Shown in pieces: positions 16,345-24,724 of a stretch of 64,000 nucleotides of DNA (its first letter is position 1; the number at the start of each line of letters is the position of its first letter). Position numbers and translations under genes: made by a program. This stretch comes from Hongsoonwoonella zoysiae (lineage in GTDB: Bacteria > Pseudomonadota > Alphaproteobacteria > Rhizobiales > Stappiaceae), in the NCBI RefSeq assembly GCF_013266695.1, contig NZ_JABRXF010000003.1, positions 682,001 to 746,000 of the forward strand, read 5' to 3'. The notes under the pieces are model-generated. The model ran no database searches, was not told where the DNA came from, and worked only from the letters and a program-made list of their open reading frames with translations.

Positions 16345-17307
16345 ATGCTAACCCTGGCCGCCATGGAAGACGCCGCGAAGATCATCTACGGCGCGATATC
16401 CCCGACCCCGCAATACGCATGGCCCCTGCTTGGGGAGGCCGTTGGCAAGCCGGTCTGGGTCAAGCACGAAAACCATACGCCGATTGGCGCTTTCAAGGTG
16501 CGTGGCGGCCTCGTCTACCTCAAGACGCTTGCCAACCACAGCACGACGGGCCAGGGAATTATCTCCGCTACGCGCGGCAACCACGGCCAGAGCCTGGCCT
16601 TTGCCGCGAGGCGCTTCGGCCTGCCTTGCACCATCGTCGTACCGTACGGCAACTCAGCGGAAAAAAACGCGGCTATGCGCGCTTTCGGGGCCACGCTGGT
16701 GGAGCACGGGCGGGATTTCGACGAGGCAAAGGCGCACGCTTTCGAGCTTGCCGAAGCAAACCATCTGCACTTCGTGCCGAGTTTCCACGCCGATCTTGTC
16801 CGCGGGGTTGCGACCTACGGGCTGGAATTCCTGCGCGCCGTTCCAGAGCTTGACGTCGTCTATGTGCCGATCGGCTTGGGCTCCGGCATTTGCGGGATGA
16901 TATCCGCGCGCGACGCCCTGGGCCTCAAGACGAAAATCATTGGCGTCGTTTCCACGAAGGCGGATGCTTATGCCCGCTCCTTCGAGACGGGAGATTACAG
17001 GGAAACGGATAGCGCCAGCACCTTCGCCGACGGAATGGCGGTGCGTTGCCCTTCGGAGGAAGCGCTGGCGGTTATCCGCGCGGGCGCGGAAGACGTTATC
17101 CGCGTGAGCGAGGACGATGTCGCGGAAGCGATGCGCCTTTACTACCGCGCGACGCACAATATCGCCGAGGGAGCCGGCGCCGCAGCACTTGCGGCTTTGC
17201 TCGCCGATGCAAACCGGGGCTCCGTGCCCGGCATTGTGCTGAGCGGCCAGAACGTCGACCGCGAGGTTTTCGCGAAGGTGCTCGAGGGCGAAACGCCGGA
17301 GATATGA
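16345..17307 (+). CDS. threonine dehydratase-like PLP enzyme
   Basis: 320 residues from ATG 16345 (AGCAGG six bases upstream). Fold type II PLP enzyme: Lys51 in PIGAFKVRGG forms the Schiff base, SATRGNHGQS binds the substrate carboxylate, and the glycine-rich phosphate loop is GLGSGICGM. It ends after the catalytic domain and lacks the C-terminal ACT-like domains of biosynthetic IlvA, so it resembles catabolic threonine/serine dehydratases or hydroxy-amino-acid lyases. Members deaminate threonine or serine to 2-oxo acids. The gene appears to stand alone, 121 bp after the histidine kinase and 227 bp before the cytochrome gene. Confidence 0.85.
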   Translation: MLTLAAMEDAAKIIYGAISPTPQYAWPLLGEAVGKPVWVKHENHTPIGAFKVRGGLVYLKTLANHSTTGQGIISATRGNHGQSLAFAARRFGLPCTIVVPYGNSAEKNAAMRAFGATLVEHGRDFDEAKAHAFELAEANHLHFVPSFHADLVRGVATYGLEFLRAVPELDVVYVPIGLGSGICGMISARDALGLKTKIIGVVSTKADAYARSFETGDYRETDSASTFADGMAVRCPSEEALAVIRAGAEDVIRVSEDDVAEAMRLYYRATHNIAEGAGAAALAALLADANRGSVPGIVLSGQNVDREVFAKVLEGETPEI

Positions 17308-17406
17308 ACCTGCGCCGGCGCACCTATCCCCTGTCGCCGGCAGGTGTTTATTCCCTCATGGCGGAAAAAGGCGAAAAAGTTCCAAATCAGGCACTTCAGG
17401 GTGAAA

Positions 17407-17430
17407 AAAAGGGAACTCAAGTTCTTTTTT
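17407..17430 (+). terminator. weak possible terminator after dehydratase gene
   Basis: GAAC-TCAA-GTTC core extended by two G-T and four A-T pairs and ending in six T, 100 nt past the stop codon. The stem is AT-rich and weak, so this is tentative. Confidence 0.35.
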
Positions 17431-17534
17431 AATTCCACCGCACCGGAACCCCTCATTTGTATGTTTTTTTAGGCGGCCCGCAATTATCATCCACGCGGAC
17501 GGCCATGTGTGCCGCCGTGCGGAGGAAATTTTTC

Positions 17535-18404
17535 ATGACCAGCTGCCCTCGAATGCTCTTGCCGGCCGCCGTCGCAAGTCTTTTATTCGTCATCGATCCT
17601 GCCGCTGCGTCATCCGACGACACCCTGATCAAGCGGGGCGAGTATCTGATAAACGGGCCGGTCGCCTGCGGCAATTGCCACACGCTGGCAGGACCGGACG
17701 GACCGGATTTTTCACGCGAACTGGCCGGCGGCCTCGTTTTCGACGTCGAGCCCTTCAAGGCCTATGCCGCGAATATAACACCGGATAACGGGACGGGGAT
17801 CGGAGCGTGGAGCGATGCGGAGTTGGCGAAAGCCATCCGCGAGGGACTGAGACCCGACGGGACGCTGATCGGACCGCCGATGCCGATACCCTTCTACCGC
17901 GCCCTGTCCGACCAGGATCTCGCGGCGATCGTGGCCTATATCCGAAGCGTGGCGCCGGTAAAGAACGAGGTTCCCACCTCCAGCTACAATATTCCGCTTC
18001 CACCTGCCTATGGCCCGCCGATCGATAGCGTGAGCGCACCTTCGCCCGACGACCACCTTGCCTACGGCGAATACCTCGTGACGATTTCTCATTGCATGGA
18101 ATGCCATACGCCGCTGAAGGAAGATGGCCATCCGGATTTCGAAAGGCTGGGTGCAGGCGGCAATGAGTTTCCCGGCCCATGGGGCGTTTCCGTCTCGCGT
18201 AACATTACGCCTGACAAGGAAACGGGCCTTGGCGAATGGAGCGACGAGGAAATCAAGACGGCGATCGCCAAGGGCGTCAGCCGGGACGGGTCCCATCTGC
18301 TGCCGCCGATGGGCTTCGGCTATTACGCCAATATCACCGAGCCGGACCTCAATGCCATGGTCGCCTATCTGCGAAGCATCCCCCCTCAAACGTCGGAGCA
18401 TTAG
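17535..18404 (+). CDS. dihaem c-type cytochrome, periplasmic
   Basis: 289 residues from ATG 17535, with GGAGG nine bases upstream. An N-terminal signal peptide (basic start, LLPAAVASLLFVI core, AAAS cleavage region) directs export. Two class I cytochrome domains follow, with haem motifs CGNCH and CMECH and distal methionines likely in the PPMP and PPMGFGYY segments. Such dihaem proteins act as electron-transfer subunits of periplasmic dehydrogenases (for example alcohol or aldehyde dehydrogenase) or link them to terminal oxidases. No dehydrogenase partner gene is adjacent, so its electron donor is unknown. Confidence 0.88.
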   Translation: MTSCPRMLLPAAVASLLFVIDPAAASSDDTLIKRGEYLINGPVACGNCHTLAGPDGPDFSRELAGGLVFDVEPFKAYAANITPDNGTGIGAWSDAELAKAIREGLRPDGTLIGPPMPIPFYRALSDQDLAAIVAYIRSVAPVKNEVPTSSYNIPLPPAYGPPIDSVSAPSPDDHLAYGEYLVTISHCMECHTPLKEDGHPDFERLGAGGNEFPGPWGVSVSRNITPDKETGLGEWSDEEIKTAIAKGVSRDGSHLLPPMGFGYYANITEPDLNAMVAYLRSIPPQTSEH

Positions 18405-18512
18405 GTCTGTTTCGCGAAAGATGTCTGACGGCGATCATGCATGAGGGGGAGGATGGGAGGCGGCTCTGGCGAAGGACGGCATCGGGCCTGGAATGACCAC
18501 AAGCAACGCGGC

Positions 18513-19118
18513 ATGACCCACACCATCGTCCGCGGCTACGCCGCTGCGGCTGAAGCGTTGATCGGCCCTTATGAGGCAGTGGCAACGGCGGAAGTGCTGG
18601 CACCCGTGATTGATCTTCTGCCTGTCGAGCCCTCCCGCATCGCCGATATCGGCGCCGGGACAGGTCGGGATGCGGCCTGGCTCGCGGAAGAAGGCCACCG
18701 CGTCACGGCGGTGGAGCCTGTCGCGCCCTTTCGCCTTGCAGGACAGAAGCTGCACCGAAGGCTTTCCATCGACTGGCTCGACGACCGCCTGCCCGACCTT
18801 GGCACGCTTCGAACCAGAGGGCCGTTTGACATGGCTCTGCTGAACGGCGTGTGGCAGCACCTTGACAGTGACGCTCAAGAAGACGCCATGCGCTCGCTCG
18901 TCGGGATATTGCGGCCGGGCGGGCTCGCCGTCCTCTCTCTCCGCCACGGGCCGGGCGCGGCGGACCGGCCGGTCTTCCCCATCGACACGCACGAAACGCT
19001 GAAAAATGCAGAGGCCGAAGGCTTTGCCGTTCTGCGAGCAGAAGAGAGAGGCTCTATCCAGTCCGTTAACCGTGCAGCCGGCGTCACCTGGACGTGGGTG
19101 GCCTTGCTGCGCGGATGA
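18513..19118 (+). CDS. class I SAM-dependent methyltransferase
   Basis: 201 residues from ATG 18513; an in-frame ATG at 18441 would add 24 residues of unlikely Gly/Arg-rich sequence. Motif I for S-adenosylmethionine binding is IADIGAGTGRDAAWLAEEG, followed by VTAVEP as motif post-I, and a later LLNGVWQHLD and ILRPGGLAVLSLRHGP in the positions of motifs II and III. Substrate cannot be told; the family covers small molecules, quinones and proteins. It follows the cytochrome gene by 108 bp on the same strand without an obvious terminator, so co-transcription is possible. Confidence 0.82.
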   Translation: MTHTIVRGYAAAAEALIGPYEAVATAEVLAPVIDLLPVEPSRIADIGAGTGRDAAWLAEEGHRVTAVEPVAPFRLAGQKLHRRLSIDWLDDRLPDLGTLRTRGPFDMALLNGVWQHLDSDAQEDAMRSLVGILRPGGLAVLSLRHGPGAADRPVFPIDTHETLKNAEAEGFAVLRAEERGSIQSVNRAAGVTWTWVALLRG

Positions 19119-19418
19119 GGATTTGCACGACGAAAGGACACAGCGTGTAAGGGAGGTTCCCGTTTTCACGGGGATGACAGGAGTGTCGCGGTAAAACCTT
19201 TCGGTTCTTCATCGCTGGGCGAAGACCCGGCGACCCATTTTTAACACCATGCCATGCGGGAGCGCTTCCTGGGTGCGCGCGTCAAGCCCGCGCATGACGA
19301 TAGAAGGGACACCGCGTGCGGCGTCACGAGAGGGCTCGACCTCTGGCGTGACAAAAGGAGAGATACAGCAAGCCGGTTCCTTCTTCCCGCCCGGCACCAC
19401 CCGACCTATCTGCCTGGC
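19119..19418. other. intergenic region between convergent genes
   Basis: No gene supported. It separates the convergent methyltransferase and chemoreceptor genes. It contains phrases such as CCCGTTTTCACGGGGATGAC and GTCAAGCCCGCGCATGACG, which have the look of dispersed intergenic repeats, but no second copy occurs in this window. No strong terminator seen. Confidence 0.4.
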
Positions 19419-20579
19419 TCAGCCGACCCTAGTGGCTTGCGCCACGAAATCGCTCAATTCCGTGCGCATGCCAAGCAGGCGGCGTTCCTGATCCGACAAG
19501 ACGGCTGCCGCCGTTTGCACGCTTGCGGCGACCTGCCTCGTCTCATCGGTGGCCTGCTTGAGCTTTTCCATCCCCGATGCGACGTCCCGCGTGCCCGCGG
19601 CCCCCTGCTCGACGTTGCGCGCGATTTCCCCCGTCGCCACGCTTTGCTCTTCAACGGCGGAAGCTATGGCGGTCGCGATATCGCTTAGCTGCCGGATCGT
19701 GTCGCTGATGTCGCCATTCGCGGCGACGGCACGGTTCGTCGCCTCCTGAAGATCCGCGATCTGGCGACTGATATCCTCCGTCGCGCCAGCGGTCTGGCCG
19801 GAAAGCGCCTTGACCTCCTGCGCGACGATGGCAAACCCCCTGCCCGCCTCGCCGGCACGAGCGGCCTCGATCGTGGCATTTAGCGCCAGGAGGTTGGTCT
19901 GCTCGGCGATATCGCTGATAAGCCGCACAATCTCCCCGATCTTGGCGGATGCCGCGGACAACCCCTCGATTTCCGCATTCATGCGGCGCGACCGCTCGAC
20001 CGCGCGCGATGCGGTTTCCGCAGAACCCGACATCTGCCGGTTGATCTCACCGATCGCTCCGGTGAGTTCTTCCGCCGAGGCCGAAACATTTTGCATGTTG
20101 GCGGAAGCCTGCTCCGCGCCAGCAGAAGCAATCATCGACTGAGTGCTTGCCGTTTCAGACGCTTTCGCCACGTTTTCAGAAGCACCGTTCAAATCGCGGA
20201 TGGCGGATGACACCGTATCGACCACGGCCTGCATCTCGGTGTCGAAGCGCTTGCCGATCCGGCTAAAACCATCGTGCTTTTTCTTGATCGCCCGGGTCGC
20301 CTCGTTGATGGTTCTCGATGCTTCCAGGAAGCTGCCGACCATCCCCTTTTCCGAGATCAGCCGGAAATGCTGGTTGCGGCTGACATATTCGAGGCAGGCC
20401 TTGGATTCGCGCAAGTAGGCATCCGTCCGGTCGATCATCTGATTGACGGCATGCATAAGCTCCGCCATCTCGCCTTTTTCGGAAATACCGACGATGCGCG
20501 CCTCAAGGTCACCGGCGGCAACACGCTTGCAAACATCGATAACCTTACGGATCGAGGACTTTCTGGTCCTGAAGAACAT
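19419..20579 (-). CDS. soluble methyl-accepting chemotaxis protein with HAMP domain
   Basis: 386 residues from ATG 20579 (AAGG seven bases upstream). No membrane span. An N-terminal HAMP domain ([18 protein letters not shown] ... [19 protein letters not shown]) is followed by a long coiled-coil signalling domain with the highly conserved hairpin tip ([31 protein letters not shown] in part, then [13 protein letters not shown]). It lacks an obvious C-terminal CheR/CheB docking pentapeptide. It starts 10 bp after the stop of a PAS-domain gene on the same strand, so the two are almost certainly co-translated and probably form a two-protein aerotaxis/energy receptor like a split Aer. No che genes are nearby. 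Confidence 0.92.
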   Translation of the reverse strand: MFFRTRKSSIRKVIDVCKRVAAGDLEARIVGISEKGEMAELMHAVNQMIDRTDAYLRESKACLEYVSRNQHFRLISEKGMVGSFLEASRTINEATRAIKKKHDGFSRIGKRFDTEMQAVVDTVSSAIRDLNGASENVAKASETASTQSMIASAGAEQASANMQNVSASAEELTGAIGEINRQMSGSAETASRAVERSRRMNAEIEGLSAASAKIGEIVRLISDIAEQTNLLALNATIEAARAGEAGRGFAIVAQEVKALSGQTAGATEDISRQIADLQEATNRAVAANGDISDTIRQLSDIATAIASAVEEQSVATGEIARNVEQGAAGTRDVASGMEKLKQATDETRQVAASVQTAAAVLSDQERRLLGMRTELSDFVAQATRVG

Positions 20580-20589
20580 GGGATTACCT

Positions 20590-21162
20590 TCAAGCAGCGG
20601 TAGAGTGGGCCCGCTCGTGTCCGAGTGTGGCAATGAATTCATCGTAGGCAAGACCAATATCGGCGAGGACGCTTTCAAGCAGTTTCGCGGAAGCGGCCAA
20701 CCCTTCCTTGCCGTTTTTGTGACTGCGCTCCGCCTCCAGCAACTTCGCGTAAAGCGGAATGATCTTTTCCGTCACCACCTGCCTGTCCGGAACGCGGCGG
20801 TTCGAGTGATAAGACAGGATATTACCGTGCACATCGAAGCTTGGAGTCACATGGGCATAGACCCAGTAGTGGTCTCCGAACTTGGTGCGGTTCACCACAT
20901 AGGCGAAGATTTCACGCCCGCTGGAAATCCTGTCCCAGAGAAGCTTGAAAATGCAGCGCGGCATGTCCGGATGCCGGATAATACTATGCGGCTGGCCAAG
21001 GACTTCCCTTTCGGAATAATCGGCGATATCCAAGAATATTCTGTTGGCGTAGGTAATCCGTCCCTTAAGATCCGTTTTACTGACGATGATCTCATCATCC
21101 TTAAAAAACTTTTCATGGCCTTTCGAATTATCGAATACTTTTGTCGCATGCGTATTTGTCAT
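20590..21162 (-). CDS. Aer-type PAS domain sensor protein
   Basis: 190 residues. A single PAS domain at about 20-125 matches the Aer group: [20 protein letters not shown], then [20 protein letters not shown] and [17 protein letters not shown]. In Aer this fold binds FAD and senses redox state; the conserved Trp and His positions are present, but cofactor binding is inferred. A C-terminal helical segment of about 60 residues ([20 protein letters not shown]) may contact the HAMP domain of the receptor encoded 10 bp downstream. No transmembrane segment in either protein, so the complex would be cytoplasmic. Confidence 0.88.
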   Translation of the reverse strand: MTNTHATKVFDNSKGHEKFFKDDEIIVSKTDLKGRITYANRIFLDIADYSEREVLGQPHSIIRHPDMPRCIFKLLWDRISSGREIFAYVVNRTKFGDHYWVYAHVTPSFDVHGNILSYHSNRRVPDRQVVTEKIIPLYAKLLEAERSHKNGKEGLAASAKLLESVLADIGLAYDEFIATLGHERAHSTAA

Positions 21163-21606
21163 ATTTTACTTTACCCAACACCGTAATTTTTCCTACTCAC
21201 ATAATCGCGCCGGCGTAAAACACTTCTTAACGACGACCTACGTGAAAATACATATTGTCATAATCGCCGAAATACTTGGGGATAAACCACACCGGGGACC
21301 CGCCCGAAGCCTGCGTCCGCATCGCTGAAAGGCCGAATTCTTGCGCCCATGAAAGCCGCCGAAGGCGACCTGACGGCCCTACGGCACGCAACCGCGGAAC
21401 CAGAGCCCGACAACGAATGAGGGGGGGAGCGCAGCCTGAAAGGAAGCTCGACCTATCTACGCCATTGCGCAATGACACTCACAAGAGAGAAACGCTCGGC
21501 GTGCGACTGCTGCGTCCCGCAAAAATGGTTTTGCCGGTCAAAGCCTTACCGGCAGCGACAGGCGCGCGGGGGTGATCAAAAAACTGGAAGGTAATGCTCA
21601 GGTTAG

Positions 21607-21622
21607 TTTAGAATAATTCCAA
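21607..21622. promoter_or_regulatory. ICE-like (Irr-type) motif upstream of fbpA
   Basis: TTTAGAA-TAA-TTCCAA resembles the rhizobial iron control element of the form TTTAGAA-N3-TTCTAAA bound by Irr, with two mismatches in the right half. It lies about 25 bases upstream of the -35 element. Confidence 0.4.
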
Positions 21623-21647
21623 CCTATTGAATTCATTCTACTTTTTA

Positions 21648-21675
21648 TTGACAGCGCAGCGGCTGTCGATATGAT
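21648..21675 (+). promoter_or_regulatory. sigma70-type promoter of the ferric transporter
   Basis: TTGACA (21648-21653), 16-base spacer, TATGAT (21670-21675). Consensus -35 and a five-of-six -10 make this the best promoter in the window. Transcription should start near 21682. Confidence 0.7.
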
Positions 21676-21690
21676 TGCCGCCGCCTGATG

Positions 21691-21709
21691 GAGAATGACA
21701 ATCATTCTC
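21691..21709. promoter_or_regulatory. Fur-box-like operator
   Basis: GAGAATGACAATCATTCTC matches 16 of 19 positions of the classical Fur box GATAATGATAATCATTATC and has perfect 8-base arms. It begins about 10 bases past the predicted transcription start, a position suited to repression. Confidence 0.7.
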
Positions 21710-21755
21710 AAAAACCAACAACAGGGCCTTGTCCCCTGATTGAGTGGAGAAAGAA

Positions 21756-22808
21756 ATGACGATGTCCACCCTGGCGGGCCGCCTAGCGACCGCAGCCGCC
21801 GGTTTGCTGACCGCCACCGCCTTTGCGCTTCCCGCATCCGCCGCGGGCGAGGTGAATATCTACTCCTATCGCCAGCCGGAGCTTATTCAGCCGCTTCTTG
21901 ACGGCTTTACCGAGAAGACCGGTATCAAGACCAACGTCATTTTCGCCGACAAGGGCCTTGCCCAGCGCATGCAGGCGGAAGGCGAAAACTCGCCGGCGGA
22001 TGTCCTGATGACGGTCGACGTCGGCCGGCTGGACGGCGCAAAAGCTCTCGGCGTAACGCAGCCCGTAAATTCCGAAATCATCAACGGGAACATTCCCGCC
22101 GAATTTCGCGATCCGGAAGGCCACTGGTTCGGCCTGACGACCCGCGCGCGCGTCGTCTACGCCTCCAGAGAGCGCGTGGAACAGAACGCAATCACCTACG
22201 AAGAACTGGCCGACCCGAAGTGGAAGGGCCGCATTTGCACGCGCTCCGGCCAGCACCCTTATAACATTGGCTTGTTCGCCTCCGTAGTCGCTCACAAGGG
22301 CGAGAAGGCGGCGGAGGAATGGCTTGCCGGACTGCGCGACAACCTTGCCCGCAAGCCCGCCGGCAACGACCGTGGCCAGGTGCAGGGCATCTATTCCGGC
22401 GAATGCGACATCGGCCTCGGCAACAACTATTACATGGGCAAGATGCTGACGAACGAGAAGGAGCCGGAGCAGAAGGAATGGGCGAATTCGGCCAAGATCC
22501 TTTTCCCGACCAGCGCCGAAGGCGGCACGCATGTGAACATCTCCGGAGTGGTGATGGCGAAATACGCCCCCAACCGCGAAGAAGCGCTCAAGCTGATGGA
22601 ATATCTGTCGTCTGCGGAAGCGCAGCAGATCTACGCGGAAGCGAATTTCGAATACCCGGTGAAGCCGGGGGTGGAGGCCTCCGAACTCGTGCGCTCCTGG
22701 GGCTCCTTTACACCGGACGACCTGCCGCTTACCGAGATTTTCGCGCACCGCAAGACCGCGAGCGAACTGGTCGACAGGGTCGGGTATGACGATGGCCCGG
22801 CAAGCTGA
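21756..22808 (+). CDS. fbpA: ferric iron ABC transporter substrate-binding protein
   Basis: 350 residues from ATG 21756 (GGAG six bases upstream; ATG 21762 is an alternative). A signal peptide (AAAGLLTATAFALPASA) precedes the mature start AGEVNIYSYRQPELIQPLL. The body matches FbpA/FutA/AfuA periplasmic ferric-binding proteins: KTNVIFADKGLAQRM, PADVLMTVDVGRL, and the paired tyrosines of the iron site in NNYYMGKML. These bind Fe3+ (often with a synergistic anion) in the periplasm. The promoter carries Fur- and Irr-like boxes, so iron repression is expected. A hairpin follows the gene, then the permease gene; no ATPase gene follows. Confidence 0.92.
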   Translation: MTMSTLAGRLATAAAGLLTATAFALPASAAGEVNIYSYRQPELIQPLLDGFTEKTGIKTNVIFADKGLAQRMQAEGENSPADVLMTVDVGRLDGAKALGVTQPVNSEIINGNIPAEFRDPEGHWFGLTTRARVVYASRERVEQNAITYEELADPKWKGRICTRSGQHPYNIGLFASVVAHKGEKAAEEWLAGLRDNLARKPAGNDRGQVQGIYSGECDIGLGNNYYMGKMLTNEKEPEQKEWANSAKILFPTSAEGGTHVNISGVVMAKYAPNREEALKLMEYLSSAEAQQIYAEANFEYPVKPGVEASELVRSWGSFTPDDLPLTEIFAHRKTASELVDRVGYDDGPAS

Positions 22809-22836
22809 CCGTTCGACCTGAACCTGCAACTTCGAC

Positions 22837-22860
22837 GATGCCGGGGCTGACCCCGGCATC
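22837..22860 (+). terminator. hairpin between fbpA and fbpB (attenuator or mRNA-stabilising)
   Basis: Perfect 10-base stem GATGCCGGGG/CCCCGGCATC with a CTGA loop, 28 nt past the fbpA stop. Only a weak T-rich stretch (ACTCGTTTC) follows, so it is more likely a partial terminator or 3' stabiliser giving extra binding protein over permease. Confidence 0.6.
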
Positions 22861-22901
22861 ACTCGTTTCAGAGGAAACCGCCGCAGGACCCCCCGCGCCA
22901 G

Positions 22902-24647
22902 ATGACCAACGCCACCCGCATGCAGCCTGACAAGACGGGCTCCTTTCGAGTGCCTGTCGCCGAAGCCGCGAAAGGCGGCGCGCTGACGGCCATATCGCGC
23001 TCCGACCTTGTCTGGCTCGTGTTCGCGGGCGTCGTGGCGGGTTTCATGCTGCTGCCTGTGGCGAGCCTTCTGGTGATGGCGCTGGAGCCCGCGGGCGACG
23101 TGTGGGGGCACCTCATCGGCACCGTGCTGCCGCGTTCCCTTGTGACGACCGCGCTTCTCATGCTCGGCGTCGGCGCGATCACGCTGACGGTGGGCGTGGG
23201 CACGGCCTGGCTCGTTACCATGTGCCGCTTTCCGGGGCGAAGCATATTCGACTGGGCGCTTTTGATCCCGCTCGCCGTCCCGACCTATATCGTCGCCTAT
23301 TCCTACGTCGAGGTTTTGAACTATACCGGGCCCGTGCAGGCGGCGATCCGCGCCGTCTTCGGCTTCAAGACCTCGCGCGAATACTGGTTTCCCGAAATCC
23401 GGTCGCTGGGCGGCGCGATCTTCGTGATGGGTTTCGTGCTCTACCCTTACGTTTACCTGACGACGCGGGCGACATTCCTGCTGCAGTCGGCCTGCACGCT
23501 CGACGTGTCGCGCACGCTTGGCGCAGGTCCGTTGCGGCTTTTCTTCCAGGTGGCGCTGCCGCTTGCAAGGCCGGCGATCGTCGTCGGCCTGTCGCTGGCG
23601 ATGATGGAGTGCCTGAACGACATCGGCGCCGTTACCTTTTTCGGCGTCAAGACGATGACCTTTTCCGTCTATGACACCTGGGTGAACCGATCCTCGCTTG
23701 CCGGTGCCGCCCAACTTGCCTGCGCAATGCTCGTCATCGTCTTCGCGCTCCTGTGGCTGGAACGGCACGCGCGGCGCAGGCAGCGCTTCCACGTGACGAC
23801 GACGCGCTACATCGGCCTGCCGAGCTACCGGCTGACGGGAGCGCGCGCCGGCTTCGCCTGGGCAGCCTGTGCCACGCCGATCGCGCTCGGTTTCGCCGTC
23901 CCTGCCTGGCCGCTCGTCGATTACATCTCACGCCGTTTCGAAGCGCTTGCCGACCCCGCCTTGTTGCAGGCGACATGGAACAGCCTGACGCTATCGCTTT
24001 CCGCCGCCGTGATGACCATTGTCGTGGCGACGGTGCTGACCTATGCCCAGCGCGTAAACCGCAACGGCGGCATCCGCCTTCTCGGGCGCACGGCCTCAAT
24101 CGGCTATGCCATACCCGGCACGGTGCTGGCCGTCGGCCTGCTGGTGCCGCTCGCCTCCTTCGACAATGCGCTCGACGATGTCACGGAGCGGCTCTTCGGC
24201 TTCGGCACCGGGCTCCTGATCGTGGGATCTGGAGCGGCGCTGGTCTATGCCTATGTGGTGCGTTTCCTGGCCGTCGCCTACGGCCAGGTGGAAGGCGGGC
24301 TCGGCAAGGTGACGCCGCACCTCGACATGGCGGCACGCACGCTTGGCCGCAACTCACTGACAACGCTGCGTGAAGTCCATCTGCCCCTGATCCGCCCCGT
24401 TCTGCTTTCCGCCATGCTGCTTGCCTTCGTCGACTGCATGAAGGAGTTGCCGGCGACAATCCTGCTCAGGCCCTTCAACTTCGAGACGCTGGCGACGACG
24501 GTCTATAATGCGGCTTCGCGCGGCGCTTTCGAGGACGGGGCCCTGCCCGCGCTTCTCATCGTGCTTGTCGGCCTTGTTCCTGTGATCCTGCTCGCGCGCA
24601 CCTCCGCCGCCACCTTCCGCAACCGCCGAGGCAGCCGGGTGAGCTAG
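22902..24647 (+). CDS. fbpB: ferric iron ABC transporter permease, fused two-domain type
   Basis: 581 residues with two homologous permease halves of about six membrane helices each, the usual FbpB/AfuB layout. Each half carries an EAA-type loop contacting the ATPase: in the first, DVSRTLGAGPLRLFFQVALPLARPAI; in the second, MAARTLGRNSLTTLREVHLPLIRPVL. The first membrane segment follows a hydrophilic N-terminus of about 25 residues. With FbpA it would move Fe3+ across the inner membrane, but the expected FbpC ATPase gene is absent: ftsH follows 77 bp downstream. The ATPase must come from elsewhere in the genome. Confidence 0.92.
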   Translation: MTNATRMQPDKTGSFRVPVAEAAKGGALTAISRSDLVWLVFAGVVAGFMLLPVASLLVMALEPAGDVWGHLIGTVLPRSLVTTALLMLGVGAITLTVGVGTAWLVTMCRFPGRSIFDWALLIPLAVPTYIVAYSYVEVLNYTGPVQAAIRAVFGFKTSREYWFPEIRSLGGAIFVMGFVLYPYVYLTTRATFLLQSACTLDVSRTLGAGPLRLFFQVALPLARPAIVVGLSLAMMECLNDIGAVTFFGVKTMTFSVYDTWVNRSSLAGAAQLACAMLVIVFALLWLERHARRRQRFHVTTTRYIGLPSYRLTGARAGFAWAACATPIALGFAVPAWPLVDYISRRFEALADPALLQATWNSLTLSLSAAVMTIVVATVLTYAQRVNRNGGIRLLGRTASIGYAIPGTVLAVGLLVPLASFDNALDDVTERLFGFGTGLLIVGSGAALVYAYVVRFLAVAYGQVEGGLGKVTPHLDMAARTLGRNSLTTLREVHLPLIRPVLLSAMLLAFVDCMKELPATILLRPFNFETLATTVYNAASRGAFEDGALPALLIVLVGLVPVILLARTSAATFRNRRGSRVS

Positions 24648-24724
24648 GCTGCGCACACGCCGAAAAGCTTTTATATTCCACCTGCTTCTGGCAGATTCCT
24701 TCGCATCATCAGGGGGAATGCTTC

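Larger units (their letters stand above)
21163..21755. other. intergenic region with iron-responsive promoter
   Basis: No gene supported in about 590 bases. The left two-thirds separate the leftward PAS gene from the ferric transporter. The right part holds the fbpA control elements listed separately (21607-21709). Confidence 0.6.

Noticed and set aside
21783-23792. 669-codon minus-strand frame
   Set aside because: Antisense to fbpA and fbpB; low-complexity Arg/His-rich translation.
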